A stretch of DNA of 64,000 nucleotides, taken from Helicobacter canis. GTDB taxonomy: Bacteria; Campylobacterota; Campylobacteria; Campylobacterales; Helicobacteraceae. The number at the start of each line of letters is the position of its first letter. The first letter of the stretch is position 1. The notes beneath the pieces were generated by a model. It was not told where the DNA came from. It made no database searches and saw only the letters and a program-made list of their open reading frames with translations. This document shows, piece after piece, positions 47,223 to 56,665 of this stretch. The translations under genes were made by a program, and so were the position numbers. The stretch is taken from assembly GCF_008693005.1 (NCBI RefSeq), contig NZ_VXKE01000021.1:266660-330659 (forward strand), in the 5' to 3' direction.

Positions 47223-47312
47223 TCCTTTATTTGCGCAAGCTTTATTGGCGTTGGTTTGGCAAGGTAAATGATGAAAATGGCGTAAATACTTGATTTTAAG
47301 GCACAAAGTAGC

Positions 47313-47318
47313 TACAAT
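47313..47318 (+). promoter_or_regulatory. Putative -10 box of hup
   Basis: TACAAT in GTAGCTACAATAAGC, 38 bases before the start of the HU gene, which has TAAGGAG as ribosome site. Confidence 0.45.
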
Positions 47319-47355
47319 AAGCGCGCTTTAAATTTCATATCTTAAGGAGACACAC

Positions 47356-47637
47356 ATGAATAAAGCAGAATTTGTCGATCTTGTAAAAGATGCAGGAAAA
47401 CTTCCAAGCAAAAAAGATGCAGAAATCGCTGTAAATGCGTTTATCGCGGCAGTAGAAAAAGCACTAAGCAAGAAAAAAAGCGTTGAGCTTGTTGGTTTTG
47501 GTAAATTTGAAGCTGTTATGCAAAAGGGTAAATCTGGCAAAGTTCCCGGAAGCAACAAGACATACAAGACAGCTGACAAATATGTGCCAAAATTCAAACC
47601 GGGCAAAAGCCTAAAAGATCTCGTAGCGAAAAAATAG
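47356..47637 (+). CDS. hup: HU family DNA-binding protein
   Basis: A 93-residue nucleoid protein that bends DNA as a dimer. MNKAEFVDLVKDAGKLPSKKDAEIAVNAF is the helical dimer body. The beta-arm region holds GFGKFEAVMQKGKSGKVPGSNK, with the GFGxF signature and arm-tip Pro. The end (KPGKSLKDLVAKK) is Lys-rich. Length and composition are typical. A hairpin follows directly. Confidence 0.95.
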   Translation: MNKAEFVDLVKDAGKLPSKKDAEIAVNAFIAAVEKALSKKKSVELVGFGKFEAVMQKGKSGKVPGSNKTYKTADKYVPKFKPGKSLKDLVAKK

Positions 47638-47647
47638 TTTTCGCTAT

Positions 47648-47667
47648 CCCCATATTCTATGGGGTTT
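47648..47667 (+). terminator. Hairpin after hup
   Basis: CCCCATA-TTC-TATGGGG forms a seven-base-pair stem with a three-base loop, followed by TTT. It ends directly before the tRNA gene at 47668, so it may terminate hup or act as a processing site. Confidence 0.5.
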
Positions 47668-47744
47668 GTCCCCGTAGCTCAGCAGGATAGAGCGTACGAT
47701 TCCTAATCGTAAGGTCGTGGGTTCGAATCCCGCCGAGGACACCA
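47668..47744 (+). tRNA. tRNA-Arg (anticodon CCT)
   Basis: 77 bases with encoded CCA. D arm GCTC...GAGC, anticodon stem TACGA/TCGTA with loop TTCCTAA (anticodon CCT, reads AGG), T arm GTGGG-TTCGAAT-CCCGC. The acceptor stem GTCCCCG/CGAGGAC has one C-A mismatch at pair 5-68; the other six pairs are good. Confidence 0.95.
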
Positions 47745-47859
47745 CCTGCTTTTACTATCTCTTTAAATATTCTTAGTTATTCTCTGTCTTTGTAGTGATA
47801 TTTTAGGAATGCATTTTGCTTATTTGTTTTGGTAAATAGGACTTTATGGAGTGTTTAGT

Positions 47860-49086
47860 ATGAAAAGGATTGTGGAGAAAAAATGGAGTTTCAATAATCC
47901 AGCTTGCCAAACAAAGATCTTTGCTTTTATATTGTTTTGCTGTATGGCTTCTTTATCGCCTGTATTGGCAACAGATGGAGAAGGGCGATTTACTTATGGT
48001 CTTGATAGAGATGCCCTAGCACAAAGTGGCGCGCAATACAATGACAACAATCTCCCGCCACCTTCGCAGAATCCAAATCTTGCCAGCAATGCAATCACAA
48101 GTGATAATGCGCCGCTAGACCCAAATGACCCTAGTTTTAATACTTCTATCCCGCAAGATTCTGATCTGCTGCCACATCAATACCCGCTAAGCGATAGGCT
48201 TACATCGCCAGATATTCCAACCGCTCAATTAAAAGCCGCCATAGATGCGATGAAAAAAAACGATGTAGCGACAGCCTTTGGACTATTTAAAAAGTCCTGT
48301 GAGGGTGGGAATCCTTCGGGCTGTTTTGGGCTTGGGACAATGTATGTTACGGGTAAAGGTGTAGATGTCAATCTTCAAAAAGCACAACGATACTATGAGA
48401 TGGGCTGCTCTGCTGGGGATCCAACTTCTTGCACAAATCTTGCTATGCTCTACAATGAAAAAACCAACGCAAGCAAAGATGATAAAGAGCTAGCCGTGCA
48501 GTTTTATATGACTGCTTGCCAAGGCGGCGATGCAATCGCTTGCAATAATCTGGGCTTTATGTATGCCAATGGCGATGGTGTGGGCAAGGATTTTTTCAAG
48601 GCTATTCGCTACTATAAGCTTGCCTGCAATGGCGGGAGCAATCTTGGCTGCTATAACCTAGGGCTTATGAGTAATACTAAGAACATTTATGGGAAAAATA
48701 AAAGCTCCTTGTCAAAGGGAGATTTGAACTATGTCGCCTGTAATGCCGGAGATATTAAGGGCTGTGCAAATCTGGGGTATATGTATGCTAATGGACTTGA
48801 GGGCGTGCCACTAAGCTATGCCTATGCGGCAAAATACTTCAAAATGGCGTGTGATTCTGCTGATGTGAAGAGTTGTAATAATTTAGGAGTGCTTTATCAA
48901 AAGGGACTAGGTGTTACGCAAAATACAAGCTATGCCCTTGATCTCTACGCTTATACTTGTAATGCGGGCTTGCAGCAAGGCTGCGATAATTATCGTATCT
49001 TAAAGCAAGATTTACAGATCAATCCAAATCCTGTCTATACAACCAAGCCCAAGCCATCAAAGCCAGCACCCTTTTATAAGCGATAG
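47860..49086 (+). CDS. Cysteine-rich Sel1-repeat protein (Hcp-like), exported
   Basis: Start chosen at the ATG at 47860 (GGAG eight bases before) rather than the GTG at 47851, giving 408 residues. A signal peptide (KIFAFILFCCMASLSPVLA) is followed by a Pro/Asn/Asp-rich region (about 40-120) and then six Sel1-like repeats (about 123-385), each with a Cys pair spaced by about seven residues, e.g. CEGGNPSGCFGLG, CSAGDPTSCTNLA, CQGGDAIACNNLG. This is the Helicobacter cysteine-rich protein pattern. Hcp proteins are secreted, disulfide-stabilised and immunogenic. One repeat is degenerate (LMSNTKNIYGKNKSSL). The C-terminus is Lys/Pro-rich. Confidence 0.9.
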   Translation: MKRIVEKKWSFNNPACQTKIFAFILFCCMASLSPVLATDGEGRFTYGLDRDALAQSGAQYNDNNLPPPSQNPNLASNAITSDNAPLDPNDPSFNTSIPQDSDLLPHQYPLSDRLTSPDIPTAQLKAAIDAMKKNDVATAFGLFKKSCEGGNPSGCFGLGTMYVTGKGVDVNLQKAQRYYEMGCSAGDPTSCTNLAMLYNEKTNASKDDKELAVQFYMTACQGGDAIACNNLGFMYANGDGVGKDFFKAIRYYKLACNGGSNLGCYNLGLMSNTKNIYGKNKSSLSKGDLNYVACNAGDIKGCANLGYMYANGLEGVPLSYAYAAKYFKMACDSADVKSCNNLGVLYQKGLGVTQNTSYALDLYAYTCNAGLQQGCDNYRILKQDLQINPNPVYTTKPKPSKPAPFYKR

Positions 49087-49109
49087 CTAGAATCTAGTAA
49101 AGGAGAAAT

Positions 49110-49904
49110 ATGAATACAAATGCCATTTCAAGGCTTTTTGGCAAGTTTGCTTCTCATTCGTTCCCGCGGTGGTTTCAGCGCATTATCAATCGTGTGTATG
49201 TGCGGATATTTGCCATTGATCTAAGCGACTTTGCACCAGCTGAGTCTTATCCTACACTTAATGCACTTTTTACAAGAAAGCTAGCACATCAAAGAAAAGT
49301 AGATTCTAGCAAGGACTCTCTCATCTCTCCAAGTGATAGTCTAATCACAGAGCAAGGCATAGTTGCTAGCAATCTTGCTTTACAAATTAAGGGAATGTCC
49401 TATCCTATTGATGAGTTTCTTGGCATACAAGCGGGGGAGGCTGATGGGTTTTCTTATATCAATCTCTATCTCTCCCCTAGTGATTATCACCGCTACCACG
49501 CGCCTTGTGATATGGAGATTATAGAGGCTCGGTATTTTGGCGGGGAGCTTTTGCCTGTGAATTTCCCATCATTGCGTAAAAATAGCAATTTGTTTGTCCG
49601 CAATGAGCGAGTAGTGCTTGTGGCAAATACCCCACACAACACCAGAATCTACTTTGTAGCAGTAGGTGCGCTTAATGTAGGGAAGATGATATTCCACTTT
49701 GACTCTAGGATCAACACCAATGCCACGCCAAATGCGCGAGATATTTACACTTATAATACGCCTATATGTGTGAAAAAGGGCGATGAGCTTGGGCATTTTC
49801 AAATGGGCTCTACAATTGTGCTAGTTATGCAAGATAGTAGCCTTGAGTCATCAGTAGATCAAAAGGTGCGCTTTGGAGAGCGGATCGCACACTTTGGCGT
49901 ATGA
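49110..49904 (+). CDS. psd: Phosphatidylserine decarboxylase
   Basis: Makes phosphatidylethanolamine in the inner membrane. The 264-residue proenzyme cleaves itself at the Gly-Ser of the motif near the C-terminus, seen here as FQMGSTIVLVM (GST near 231-233), creating the pyruvoyl group. Upstream LYLSPSDYHRYHAPCD with the conserved His, FGGELLPVNFPSL and NERVVLVANT fit the family. The stop overlaps the thiL start (ATGA). Confidence 0.95.
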   Translation: MNTNAISRLFGKFASHSFPRWFQRIINRVYVRIFAIDLSDFAPAESYPTLNALFTRKLAHQRKVDSSKDSLISPSDSLITEQGIVASNLALQIKGMSYPIDEFLGIQAGEADGFSYINLYLSPSDYHRYHAPCDMEIIEARYFGGELLPVNFPSLRKNSNLFVRNERVVLVANTPHNTRIYFVAVGALNVGKMIFHFDSRINTNATPNARDIYTYNTPICVKKGDELGHFQMGSTIVLVMQDSSLESSVDQKVRFGERIAHFGV

Positions 49905-50833
49905 ATTATGAAGCACTTTTTATAGAAGCACTGCGTAAATCCGGTGTCCTGCTTGGTGTGGGAGATGACGCGGTGCTTTTGCAAGATAGCTCACATCTTC
50001 CTAGAATCCAAAGCCCTAAATATAAGCATTTACAAGGATTTTCTAGCAAAGAGTTTGCTAGAGTGCTAGATAGGCATAGAGAGCTTCTTATCGCCACAGA
50101 TGGATTTTGCGAGCATATACATTTTAAGCGAGAGTGGCTAAGACTTGATGAAATTGCCCATAAGGCTATGCTTGTAAATCTCTCTGATATACTTGCTATG
50201 AATGCCACGCCAAAATATGCTCTATTGTCCATCACACTCCCTGCGCTGCACCCCAAAGAAATCACCCAAATCGCTCTAGCTCTAGCAAAAGTCGCTAAGA
50301 AGTATGGCATTAAACTTATCGGTGGCGATACGATGAAGGGGCAGAATCTAGCCTTCCATATCACAATGCTTGGAGTGCCAAATGGCAGGATTTTAAAACG
50401 CAAGGGGCTAAGGGCGGGGGATTTGGTGTATTGCACAGGGAGGGTTGGGCAGAGTCTCTATGCGCTATCGTGCCTTCTTAAAGGTGGGGAAATAGCGCGA
50501 TCTAAGCGGTTTGCACGCTTTATATCACCCTGCTTGCGTGGCGAGTTTATCCGCCATATCGCATCTTTTGCTAGGGTAGGGCTTGATGTATCTGATGGAG
50601 TCTTGGCAGAGCTACATACACTTAGCGCGCTTAATCATCTGCGCTTTAGCCATATCGCAAAATCTCGCATACCCGCATATAGAAGCGGAGAGGAGTATGA
50701 ACTGCTCTTTGCCATTGCTGCGCGCGATAAGCACAGGCTTTTGCGCTTAGCCAAAAAGACTAGAACACCACTGGAGTTTGTAGCCAAGGCTTCGCGCACG
50801 GGCAAGCTTCCTAGAGCTAGAATCTGGCATTGA
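49901..50833 (+). CDS. thiL: Thiamine-monophosphate kinase
   Basis: Phosphorylates thiamine monophosphate to the active diphosphate. The 310-residue protein shows LLGVGDDAVLL near 17-27, LLIATDGFCEHIHFKREW, the AMP/Mg region HKAMLVNLSDILAMNATPKYALLSITLP, LIGGDTMKGQNLAFHITMLG and GLDVSDGVLAELHTLS, with SGEEYELLFAI near 265. It is shorter than the E. coli enzyme at the C-terminus. It is translationally coupled to psd. Confidence 0.92.
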   Translation: MNYEALFIEALRKSGVLLGVGDDAVLLQDSSHLPRIQSPKYKHLQGFSSKEFARVLDRHRELLIATDGFCEHIHFKREWLRLDEIAHKAMLVNLSDILAMNATPKYALLSITLPALHPKEITQIALALAKVAKKYGIKLIGGDTMKGQNLAFHITMLGVPNGRILKRKGLRAGDLVYCTGRVGQSLYALSCLLKGGEIARSKRFARFISPCLRGEFIRHIASFARVGLDVSDGVLAELHTLSALNHLRFSHIAKSRIPAYRSGEEYELLFAIAARDKHRLLRLAKKTRTPLEFVAKASRTGKLPRARIWH

Positions 50834-50874
50834 TATAGGCTATAATGTAGCTAGATTCTAGGCTAAGGGGGCTT

Positions 50875-51411
50875 ATGATGAAAACCAAGATAGTGTGTGT
50901 GCTGCTATTGTGTAAGAGTCTCTGCGCACTAGATTTAGAGAGCCAAGCGCGCAATAATTACTTTGGCAATTGGTGGCAGCTTGCGAGTTTTCACATAGGC
51001 TCAAGCATTGAGCTAAACACTCCAAGCGGCGGTGCTATGGGGCTAAATATCGGTGCAAGCACAGGGTGGAACTACCTTTTTCATAATGATATAGACATAG
51101 GACTTAGGGCAAAATATCTTTATGCTAATACCTCTATCTCCACGCACTCTTTTGGAGCTATGCTCTATGTGCATTCTTGGAAGCAGCCTAATGCTGGGCT
51201 TTTTTCTTTCGCGCTAGGTGGTGGTATGATTAGTGCTAATCGTGCTGGGCATAGCGCGCTTGGTGGGTATGTGGAAGTGGGGGTTGCTTTGTTTAAATTC
51301 TTCCCCATCAATGGGGACTTACTCTATCGGGCTAGCTTCTATCCCGCGGGCAATGCCCTAGCTATGGCTGAAATGGTGCATGGGATTCAAATTGTGTTTG
51401 GGTTTTTATAG
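50875..51411 (+). CDS. Small outer-membrane beta-barrel protein
   Basis: The 178-residue protein starts with a signal peptide (TKIVCVLLLCKSLCALD) and has alternating hydrophobic/polar strands rich in Gly, Tyr and Ser (GGAMGLNIGASTGWNYLF, GYVEVGVALFKFF), ending in a terminal aromatic stretch IQIVFGFL typical of Helicobacter outer-membrane proteins. The exact family (Hop, Hof or other) cannot be decided from sequence alone. It stands alone, 41 bases after thiL, and is convergent with the next gene. Confidence 0.75.
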   Translation: MMKTKIVCVLLLCKSLCALDLESQARNNYFGNWWQLASFHIGSSIELNTPSGGAMGLNIGASTGWNYLFHNDIDIGLRAKYLYANTSISTHSFGAMLYVHSWKQPNAGLFSFALGGGMISANRAGHSALGGYVEVGVALFKFFPINGDLLYRASFYPAGNALAMAEMVHGIQIVFGFL

Positions 51412-53005
51412 CTAGCGCACGCGGTAGATATAGACCCCAAGCGGTGCGTTAAAAATATTGCTACTAGATAGGCTCTTAGCGTATTTTGGCGCATAGTGTA
51501 GTAAAAGATACTTTGCAAGACTCTTTAGCCCAACATCATAGAATCCCACATAGCTAGAAGAAAATATCACTTCATAATCCGCACTAAGCCTAGCTAGAAT
51601 CTGTGGCGTGATGTAGGCTTGTGTATAAGAATCTAGGTATAAGAGATCGCCACTTTTTAGTGAGTCTATAGGAGCAGGATCGGGGCTTGCAAGTGTGAAG
51701 TCCTTGCCGTCAAAATAGCGCACAAACCACTCCAAATATCCATAAAACACCCTACCAAGCGGATCGCTCCTCTGTCCTAGCATAACAATATTCGTGCCAG
51801 CATTTGCGCGCGTGTAGTCTGCTAGAAATTGTGTAGCTTGTAAGTAGTGTGGTGGCAGAAGTTTAATGCTTGTATAGCGCGAGAGCGCGCTTGGGACATT
51901 GACCAAAATATGTGCTAGCACAACGACAATAAGTAGCTTGCGCAAATGGGCGTAATACATCTTTGTATAAAACGCCACAGGCAAAAGTGCCATAACATAG
52001 CAAGGGAAAAAGTAATATGGTGTGAAAATCATCAGCACAAAAAAGCTAGCCCCATAGGCTAGGGCAGCTATAAGCAAGGCGTCATAAAAGGCATAGCTTG
52101 TGTGTAGGGCTTTTGTGTCATTAGTCTTTAATGCTTGTAGCACTTTTTGCACACGCACCGCTAGGACTGCTGGAGCAAAGAGAAACAAAAATGGGTGATA
52201 CATTATGGCATTTATCATATCCTTTGCTACTTGCAAGTTTTTTAGCCCAAAGTTGGCATAGGATTTTTGGATATTTGGCACAACAAGCCATAGATACAAG
52301 CCCATAAACACACAGGCTATAAGCCCCAAAGCAAGCCCCACAATGACAATAGGTATAGTAGCGTGCTTATTGTGTGCGCCACTCTTATATCCATAGTAGA
52401 ATCTAAGCCCGATAAATACCGCCAAACTCCCACAGATAAAGATACAATCTGGCTCTTTGTAGAACATACTAGCCCCACCACACACGATACATACTAATGC
52501 CCACAGCCCCGCTCGCTTCTGCTTGTGAGCTAGAAAAAATAGCCCCAAAATATACCCACTAAGCCACACTACCTGCACTCTCTCAGGGAAGCAAACCCCC
52601 ATAAACACAATCACAAAGCCAAGATTGACAAAGCATATAAGCAGAGCCAGCACGCTATAAGAGAGAGGCACAATCTGCATAAGCAGATACAATAGCACGC
52701 AAGTAAGCAGAGCAAAAGCCACCACATTTGCAAAAAAGTAGATTCTAGGAGCAGTGAGAATATCGCTTGTGGGGAAAAGGCGCATAAGGAGATTGAGATC
52801 CATAAAGGCTAGGGGGTAGAATCTACCTTTGTCAAAGTGATCAATCCCCCAATAAATAGGCTTAGACTCTATGATGTTGAAAAAAATCAGCGCATCATCA
52901 AGATTGAAAGACACGCTTGGGTGATAATATATAAGCCCCCCCCCCTATAAGAATTATCACCAGCGCACTAATAGCTGCGAGTGGTTTGGATTGTGTGGCT
53001 TTCAT
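51412..53005 (-). CDS. GT-C-like multi-spanning membrane protein, phase-variable, OFF as written
   Basis: The uninterrupted frame begins at a GTG (52914, 500 residues), but a better start lies upstream at ATG 53005 with AAGG in front. That start encodes a signal-anchor (AISALVIILIGGG) and runs into a G10 tract (plus strand C10, 52936-52945). With 10 Gs it ends at a TGA after about 36 codons. With nine Gs it reads GGGLIYYHPSVSFNLDDALIFF and joins the 500-residue part (total about 530). The DD pair in the first loop after helix 1 and about 10-12 later hydrophobic helices fit the GT-C glycosyltransferase fold (lipid-phosphate-sugar donors). The donor is unknown. Confidence 0.78.
52936..52945. 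repeat. C10/G10 homopolymer at the start of the GT-C-like gene
   Basis: Ten C on the plus strand, ten G on the coding (minus) strand. It lies about 20 codons from the upstream ATG. Nine Gs restore the frame and ten do not. Confidence 0.92.
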
Positions 53006-53106
53006 AATAGCTACCTTTACTTACAATTATAAAAGGCGCAATGATACCACACCCAACAATCCTCCACAAAGCAAGCTAGGTTCTAGGTAAGAGTGGATAG
53101 CTTTTA

Positions 53107-55464
53107 CTAGAAGTCCATTTGCACAGAGATATAATATCTTCTCCCCTCTCGTATATAGTTGTAAGCATTAGCATAGTTGTAGTTTGGCGCGCTAGTAGTG
53201 GCATAGCGTTGATAATCCACAAAATCCACATTAAAGAGATTATACACTGCAGCATTGATACGCACATATTTGCTAGGCTTATAGTAGCCACCTAAATGCG
53301 TGAGAGTGATTGGCTTATAGTATTCTCCAAGTGTTGCCGCTGCACTCCCTGCAATGCTTGGATTACCGCGATAGATTCCAGCCTTATACTCTTGGCGGAT
53401 ATATGCGCCAAAATACTTACTATCATAGTTGATAGAGGCGTTTAGATTGTGCAATGGGATATTTTGTAGCCTTGTGCCAATGTCGCTAGCATTTTGGGCT
53501 TTGGTGATCTCTGTAAGCGTGAAAGTGTAGGCGGCATTTAGTCCTATTGTGCCATAGCCCACACTAATTGGCTTAATAGCAAGCGAAGTCTCCGCGCCAT
53601 AGCTTATGGCTTCATCGACATTGATATAGCTTGAGCAGGTGTTAGCCCCGCAGGTAAAGCCGTTAATTTGCGTGCCTTGAGCTACGCTTGGGGTAGTAGA
53701 GATCCTATCAGTAAAGTTGGTATAAAATCCCGTAATAGAAGCGGAGAAGTAGGGATTATCGCTTAGGGCGGATAATTCATAGTTGATACTGGATTCTGGT
53801 TTTAAGTTTGGGTTGCCATAGGTGTGGGTTGATCCTTGTCCGCTTAGATTAGCTACGCCATTGATGAGATTGGGCAGGGCAGGGGTCTTGTAGCCTGTGG
53901 ATATACCGCCTTTGAAAGCTAGCCAGCCGCGCTTTATGGCATTATAAGAGAGATAGATTCTAGGGCTTGCATTTGCTCCAAAGATGGAGTTGAAGTTCCC
54001 CCGTATCCCAGCTGTCAAAAACACTCGATCATACACGCCAAGCTCACCTTCGCCAAATATCGCGCCAATATGCTGGGCTTGTGTCGCGCTTTTGCCCCCT
54101 ACTTGGAAGATTTTGTCCCTAAAGGTGTTATACCAATACCGCCCGCCAATGCTCGCATTTAGCCCCACAGAATCCCCAAATGCAAAAAATGCATTACTTC
54201 TGTGGTCGATTATCACATCTTGACTCTCTAGCTCTCTGCTATCGCCAGCATTAACGCCATTAGCACCATTTGGCGCGGCGGCTTTTGGCACATAGCGGTT
54301 AGGATTAGCGGTGAAGTTATACTGCATACTAGAATCTGTGCTAAAGCTCTGGAAGGTAGATTCTAGGCTATCGCGGTAATGCCCCTTATGTGCGGCAACC
54401 ACATTAAGCCGATAGAAGTCCATCTCACTACCATAGCCATTTGCTGCGCGCTTTTCTTGCTCGCTGCCTTTATCATCGGCTTTGTAAGTGCCTAGGAGTC
54501 CTTGAGAGTTGTCATAATTTTGCTGTGAGTAATCAATATCGAGATATGCGGTATTTCTAGCCCTATGTCCTACTGCTACAAGCTCACTCCAGCTAAGCCT
54601 ACCGCCTAAATTGTAGCTATCAAAGGGGGCTAGTCCTACGATAGTGTTACGCCCTGCGGTAGTTTGGGACTCCTGCCCATTAGTTACAGAAGGATATTTG
54701 GCAAGATTTGTGCTAGGGACAAATGCCCTGCTATATTGCCTACCCCTAAGAGATAGCCCCCAATTTTTCGCCTTGCTAATGGGACCTGCTGTGTAGAAGT
54801 TGAAGCCTTGCGTATTGCCAAAGGATTTATTCTCTTGGAAAGTATAGTCATAGCCAAAGCTAGCTCCCCATTTATCATACTTCTGCTTGGTGATGATATT
54901 GACCACCCCGCCAATGGCATCACTCCCATAGAGCGTAGAGGCAGGACCGCGCACCACTTCTATCCGCTCTATCATAGAAAGCGGGGGCATAAAGCTTGTG
55001 GTGGAGTCGCCAAAGCCATTGGGGAAAAGGCTAGAATCTGCATTTACGCGCTTGCCATCAATTAGGATTAGCGTATAGGAGCTTGGCATACCACGGATAG
55101 AGATACCATAGCCCCCTGTTTTACTCACGCTAGAATCTATACTAATTCCGGGCACATTAGACAAAGCTTCCGCTAGGTCGCGCACCGGGCGAGAGGCGAT
55201 GTCTTGGGGCGTTACCACAGAAATCGAAGCTGGGGCTAGCAAATGACTTTGACTAAAAGGAGAAGCGGTAACAACCTGCTCATCTAAAAGCTTTACTTGC
55301 GAAGGCTGCTCCTTGCTCTGGTGCGATAGATTCTGCTCGAGAGAGTGGGGCTGGGCTTGTGGCTCTGGCTGAGCTAGAAGCAGCAGCGGGAGAGCTAGGG
55401 GAATGCCTAGAATCTTTGCTTTATAGCCAAAGTTGTTTGCTTGGTGATAAGAGAGATGTTTCAT
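53107..55464 (-). CDS. TonB-dependent outer-membrane receptor
   Basis: The 785-residue receptor takes up an iron chelate or similar ligand using TonB energy. It has a signal region (ILGIPLALPLLLLAQP), a Gln/Ser-rich spacer, a TonB-box-like stretch (DEQVVTASPF), the plug domain (ALSNVPGISIDSSV, SIRGMPSSYTLILIDGKRV, IERIEVVRGPASTLYGSDAIGGVVNIITK) and a 22-strand barrel ending YYISVQMDF. The family resembles CirA/FepA-type receptors, but the ligand cannot be read. The start has AAGGAG. A Fur-like site lies 37 bases upstream of the start codon, so iron control is likely. Confidence 0.92.
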   Translation of the reverse strand: MKHLSYHQANNFGYKAKILGIPLALPLLLLAQPEPQAQPHSLEQNLSHQSKEQPSQVKLLDEQVVTASPFSQSHLLAPASISVVTPQDIASRPVRDLAEALSNVPGISIDSSVSKTGGYGISIRGMPSSYTLILIDGKRVNADSSLFPNGFGDSTTSFMPPLSMIERIEVVRGPASTLYGSDAIGGVVNIITKQKYDKWGASFGYDYTFQENKSFGNTQGFNFYTAGPISKAKNWGLSLRGRQYSRAFVPSTNLAKYPSVTNGQESQTTAGRNTIVGLAPFDSYNLGGRLSWSELVAVGHRARNTAYLDIDYSQQNYDNSQGLLGTYKADDKGSEQEKRAANGYGSEMDFYRLNVVAAHKGHYRDSLESTFQSFSTDSSMQYNFTANPNRYVPKAAAPNGANGVNAGDSRELESQDVIIDHRSNAFFAFGDSVGLNASIGGRYWYNTFRDKIFQVGGKSATQAQHIGAIFGEGELGVYDRVFLTAGIRGNFNSIFGANASPRIYLSYNAIKRGWLAFKGGISTGYKTPALPNLINGVANLSGQGSTHTYGNPNLKPESSINYELSALSDNPYFSASITGFYTNFTDRISTTPSVAQGTQINGFTCGANTCSSYINVDEAISYGAETSLAIKPISVGYGTIGLNAAYTFTLTEITKAQNASDIGTRLQNIPLHNLNASINYDSKYFGAYIRQEYKAGIYRGNPSIAGSAAATLGEYYKPITLTHLGGYYKPSKYVRINAAVYNLFNVDFVDYQRYATTSAPNYNYANAYNYIREGRRYYISVQMDF

Positions 55465-55500
55465 TGTGTGCTCCTTGGGTTATCTTGCCATTTACAATAT

Positions 55501-55515
55501 TGCAAATGATTATTA
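55501..55515 (-). promoter_or_regulatory. Candidate Fur box of the TonB-dependent receptor
   Basis: On the minus strand TAATAATCATTTGCA matches the first 11 positions of the H. pylori Fur consensus TAATAATnATTATTA and one later base. It sits between the receptor start and a strongly A+T-rich upstream region. Confidence 0.4.
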
Positions 55516-55664
55516 AAAACTCTCGCATAATAGTGAAGCGAAACTAAAATCTACATAAAAAATGAAAATTTTTCTTATTATTAGATTCTAATAGATCTGG
55601 TGGGGATTTGATGCTATGTGATAGGTGGAAGTGGGGTAGGGTGGTGCGTGCTAGGGAGCTTAGG

Positions 55665-56384
55665 CTATTGTCTTTTGATGCGCACTTTCATAATATTCTT
55701 ACGCTCGCCATCATAGTGTATCTCAAATACGCCATCTTTGCTTTCTTGGCAGATTTGCTTAAAGACATCGCCCCAGCTTTCTTTATTATACGATGAGGCA
55801 CTTTTGTAGTAGTTTTGCTTTATCCAATTACCAATGGTGGAGACAAGGGCAAATGATTGGGAGTCTTGCGTATTGTCAATAGCTCTGCATAGGAGCTTGA
55901 TTAGAGCCTTGTTGTTTGCAAGGGTGATGGGCGTATCTAGCTCATCATAGCTATTAAACGCCTGCTTTAGCTCTTCTCGTGCCTTATGACTTCCAAAGCC
56001 AATGGCAGGAATCGCCCATCTGCGTATTTCTTGTGCTAAAGAAGCAAAGTCGCTATCACTTGTAGCAAGCGCGAAGCAGTCCATCGTCTGCTGGTAGAGT
56101 ATGTGCATCACATCAATGGTGAGTCGTATGTCGCTAGCGTTTTTTGCCTTGTGAGTGGAGTCCTTTGCGCTAGATAGAATCTGTATAGGCTCGATAGAGT
56201 ATTGCAGCAGCACTTCTGCCCAAGGTCCTAGCATTTCCTTGCGCCAGTCTCCATACGCCTTTTTAATGCACACTTCCCCAATCTCATCAAGCCTCTTCAT
56301 AATCTCGTGGCATAACTTATAGCTAATGTTTTCGCAGTCAATAAAAAGTGCGATTTTCTTCGCTCCGCTAGATTCTATCATCAT
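55665..56384 (-). CDS. NYN-domain RNase-like protein with OST-HTH-type C-terminus
   Basis: The 239-residue protein begins with a NYN (PIN-like) nuclease domain: KIALFIDCENISYK (first acidic residue, near 12), KNASDIRLTIDVMHILYQ (near 78) and FALATSDSDFASLAQEIR (near 102) give the acidic metal site, and PAIGFGSHKAREELKQAF completes the fold. The last 75 residues (LIKLLCRAIDNTQDSQSFALVSTIGNWIKQ) look like the OST-HTH/LOTUS RNA-binding domain. It is probably an RNA-processing enzyme. The start overlaps the end of the upstream 95-residue gene by 17 bases. Confidence 0.85.
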   Translation of the reverse strand: MMIESSGAKKIALFIDCENISYKLCHEIMKRLDEIGEVCIKKAYGDWRKEMLGPWAEVLLQYSIEPIQILSSAKDSTHKAKNASDIRLTIDVMHILYQQTMDCFALATSDSDFASLAQEIRRWAIPAIGFGSHKAREELKQAFNSYDELDTPITLANNKALIKLLCRAIDNTQDSQSFALVSTIGNWIKQNYYKSASSYNKESWGDVFKQICQESKDGVFEIHYDGERKNIMKVRIKRQ

Positions 56385-56655
56385 CTATTCCCTCGCTTGA
56401 GCTGGTGTGGAAAGCTTCTGGGTATTTTGCTTGCAGTGTGTGGATAATGGCAATGATCTCTTCTTGCCCATAGGGAGCTTCATCATCAAAATTATCAAGC
56501 TCATCGCTATATGCTTGGAGAATCTGCTTAAGCGCAGAGCGTTTAAGCCCAGCAAAATGCAGGGCGACACACAGCATATCAAAAAGCTCTAAGTCATTTT
56601 CATTTGCAGAATCCACTTTTGCACTCTTGCTAGATTCTCTATAATGTTTGCTCAT
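56368..56655 (-). CDS. Small protein of unknown function
   Basis: 95 residues from the ATG at 56655, which has TAAGGAG six bases before it; a longer frame to 56685 would run into the preceding gene. An N-terminal Ser/Lys-rich part is followed by an acidic helical region (ELFDMLCVALHFAGLKRSALKQILQAYSDELDNFDDEAPYGQEEIIAII). No family recognised. Ten bases after the DHH gene and overlapping the NYN gene, so likely part of one operon. Confidence 0.65.
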   Translation of the reverse strand: MSKHYRESSKSAKVDSANENDLELFDMLCVALHFAGLKRSALKQILQAYSDELDNFDDEAPYGQEEIIAIIHTLQAKYPEAFHTSSSEGIDDDRI

Positions 56656-56665
56656 TGCAGTCTCC

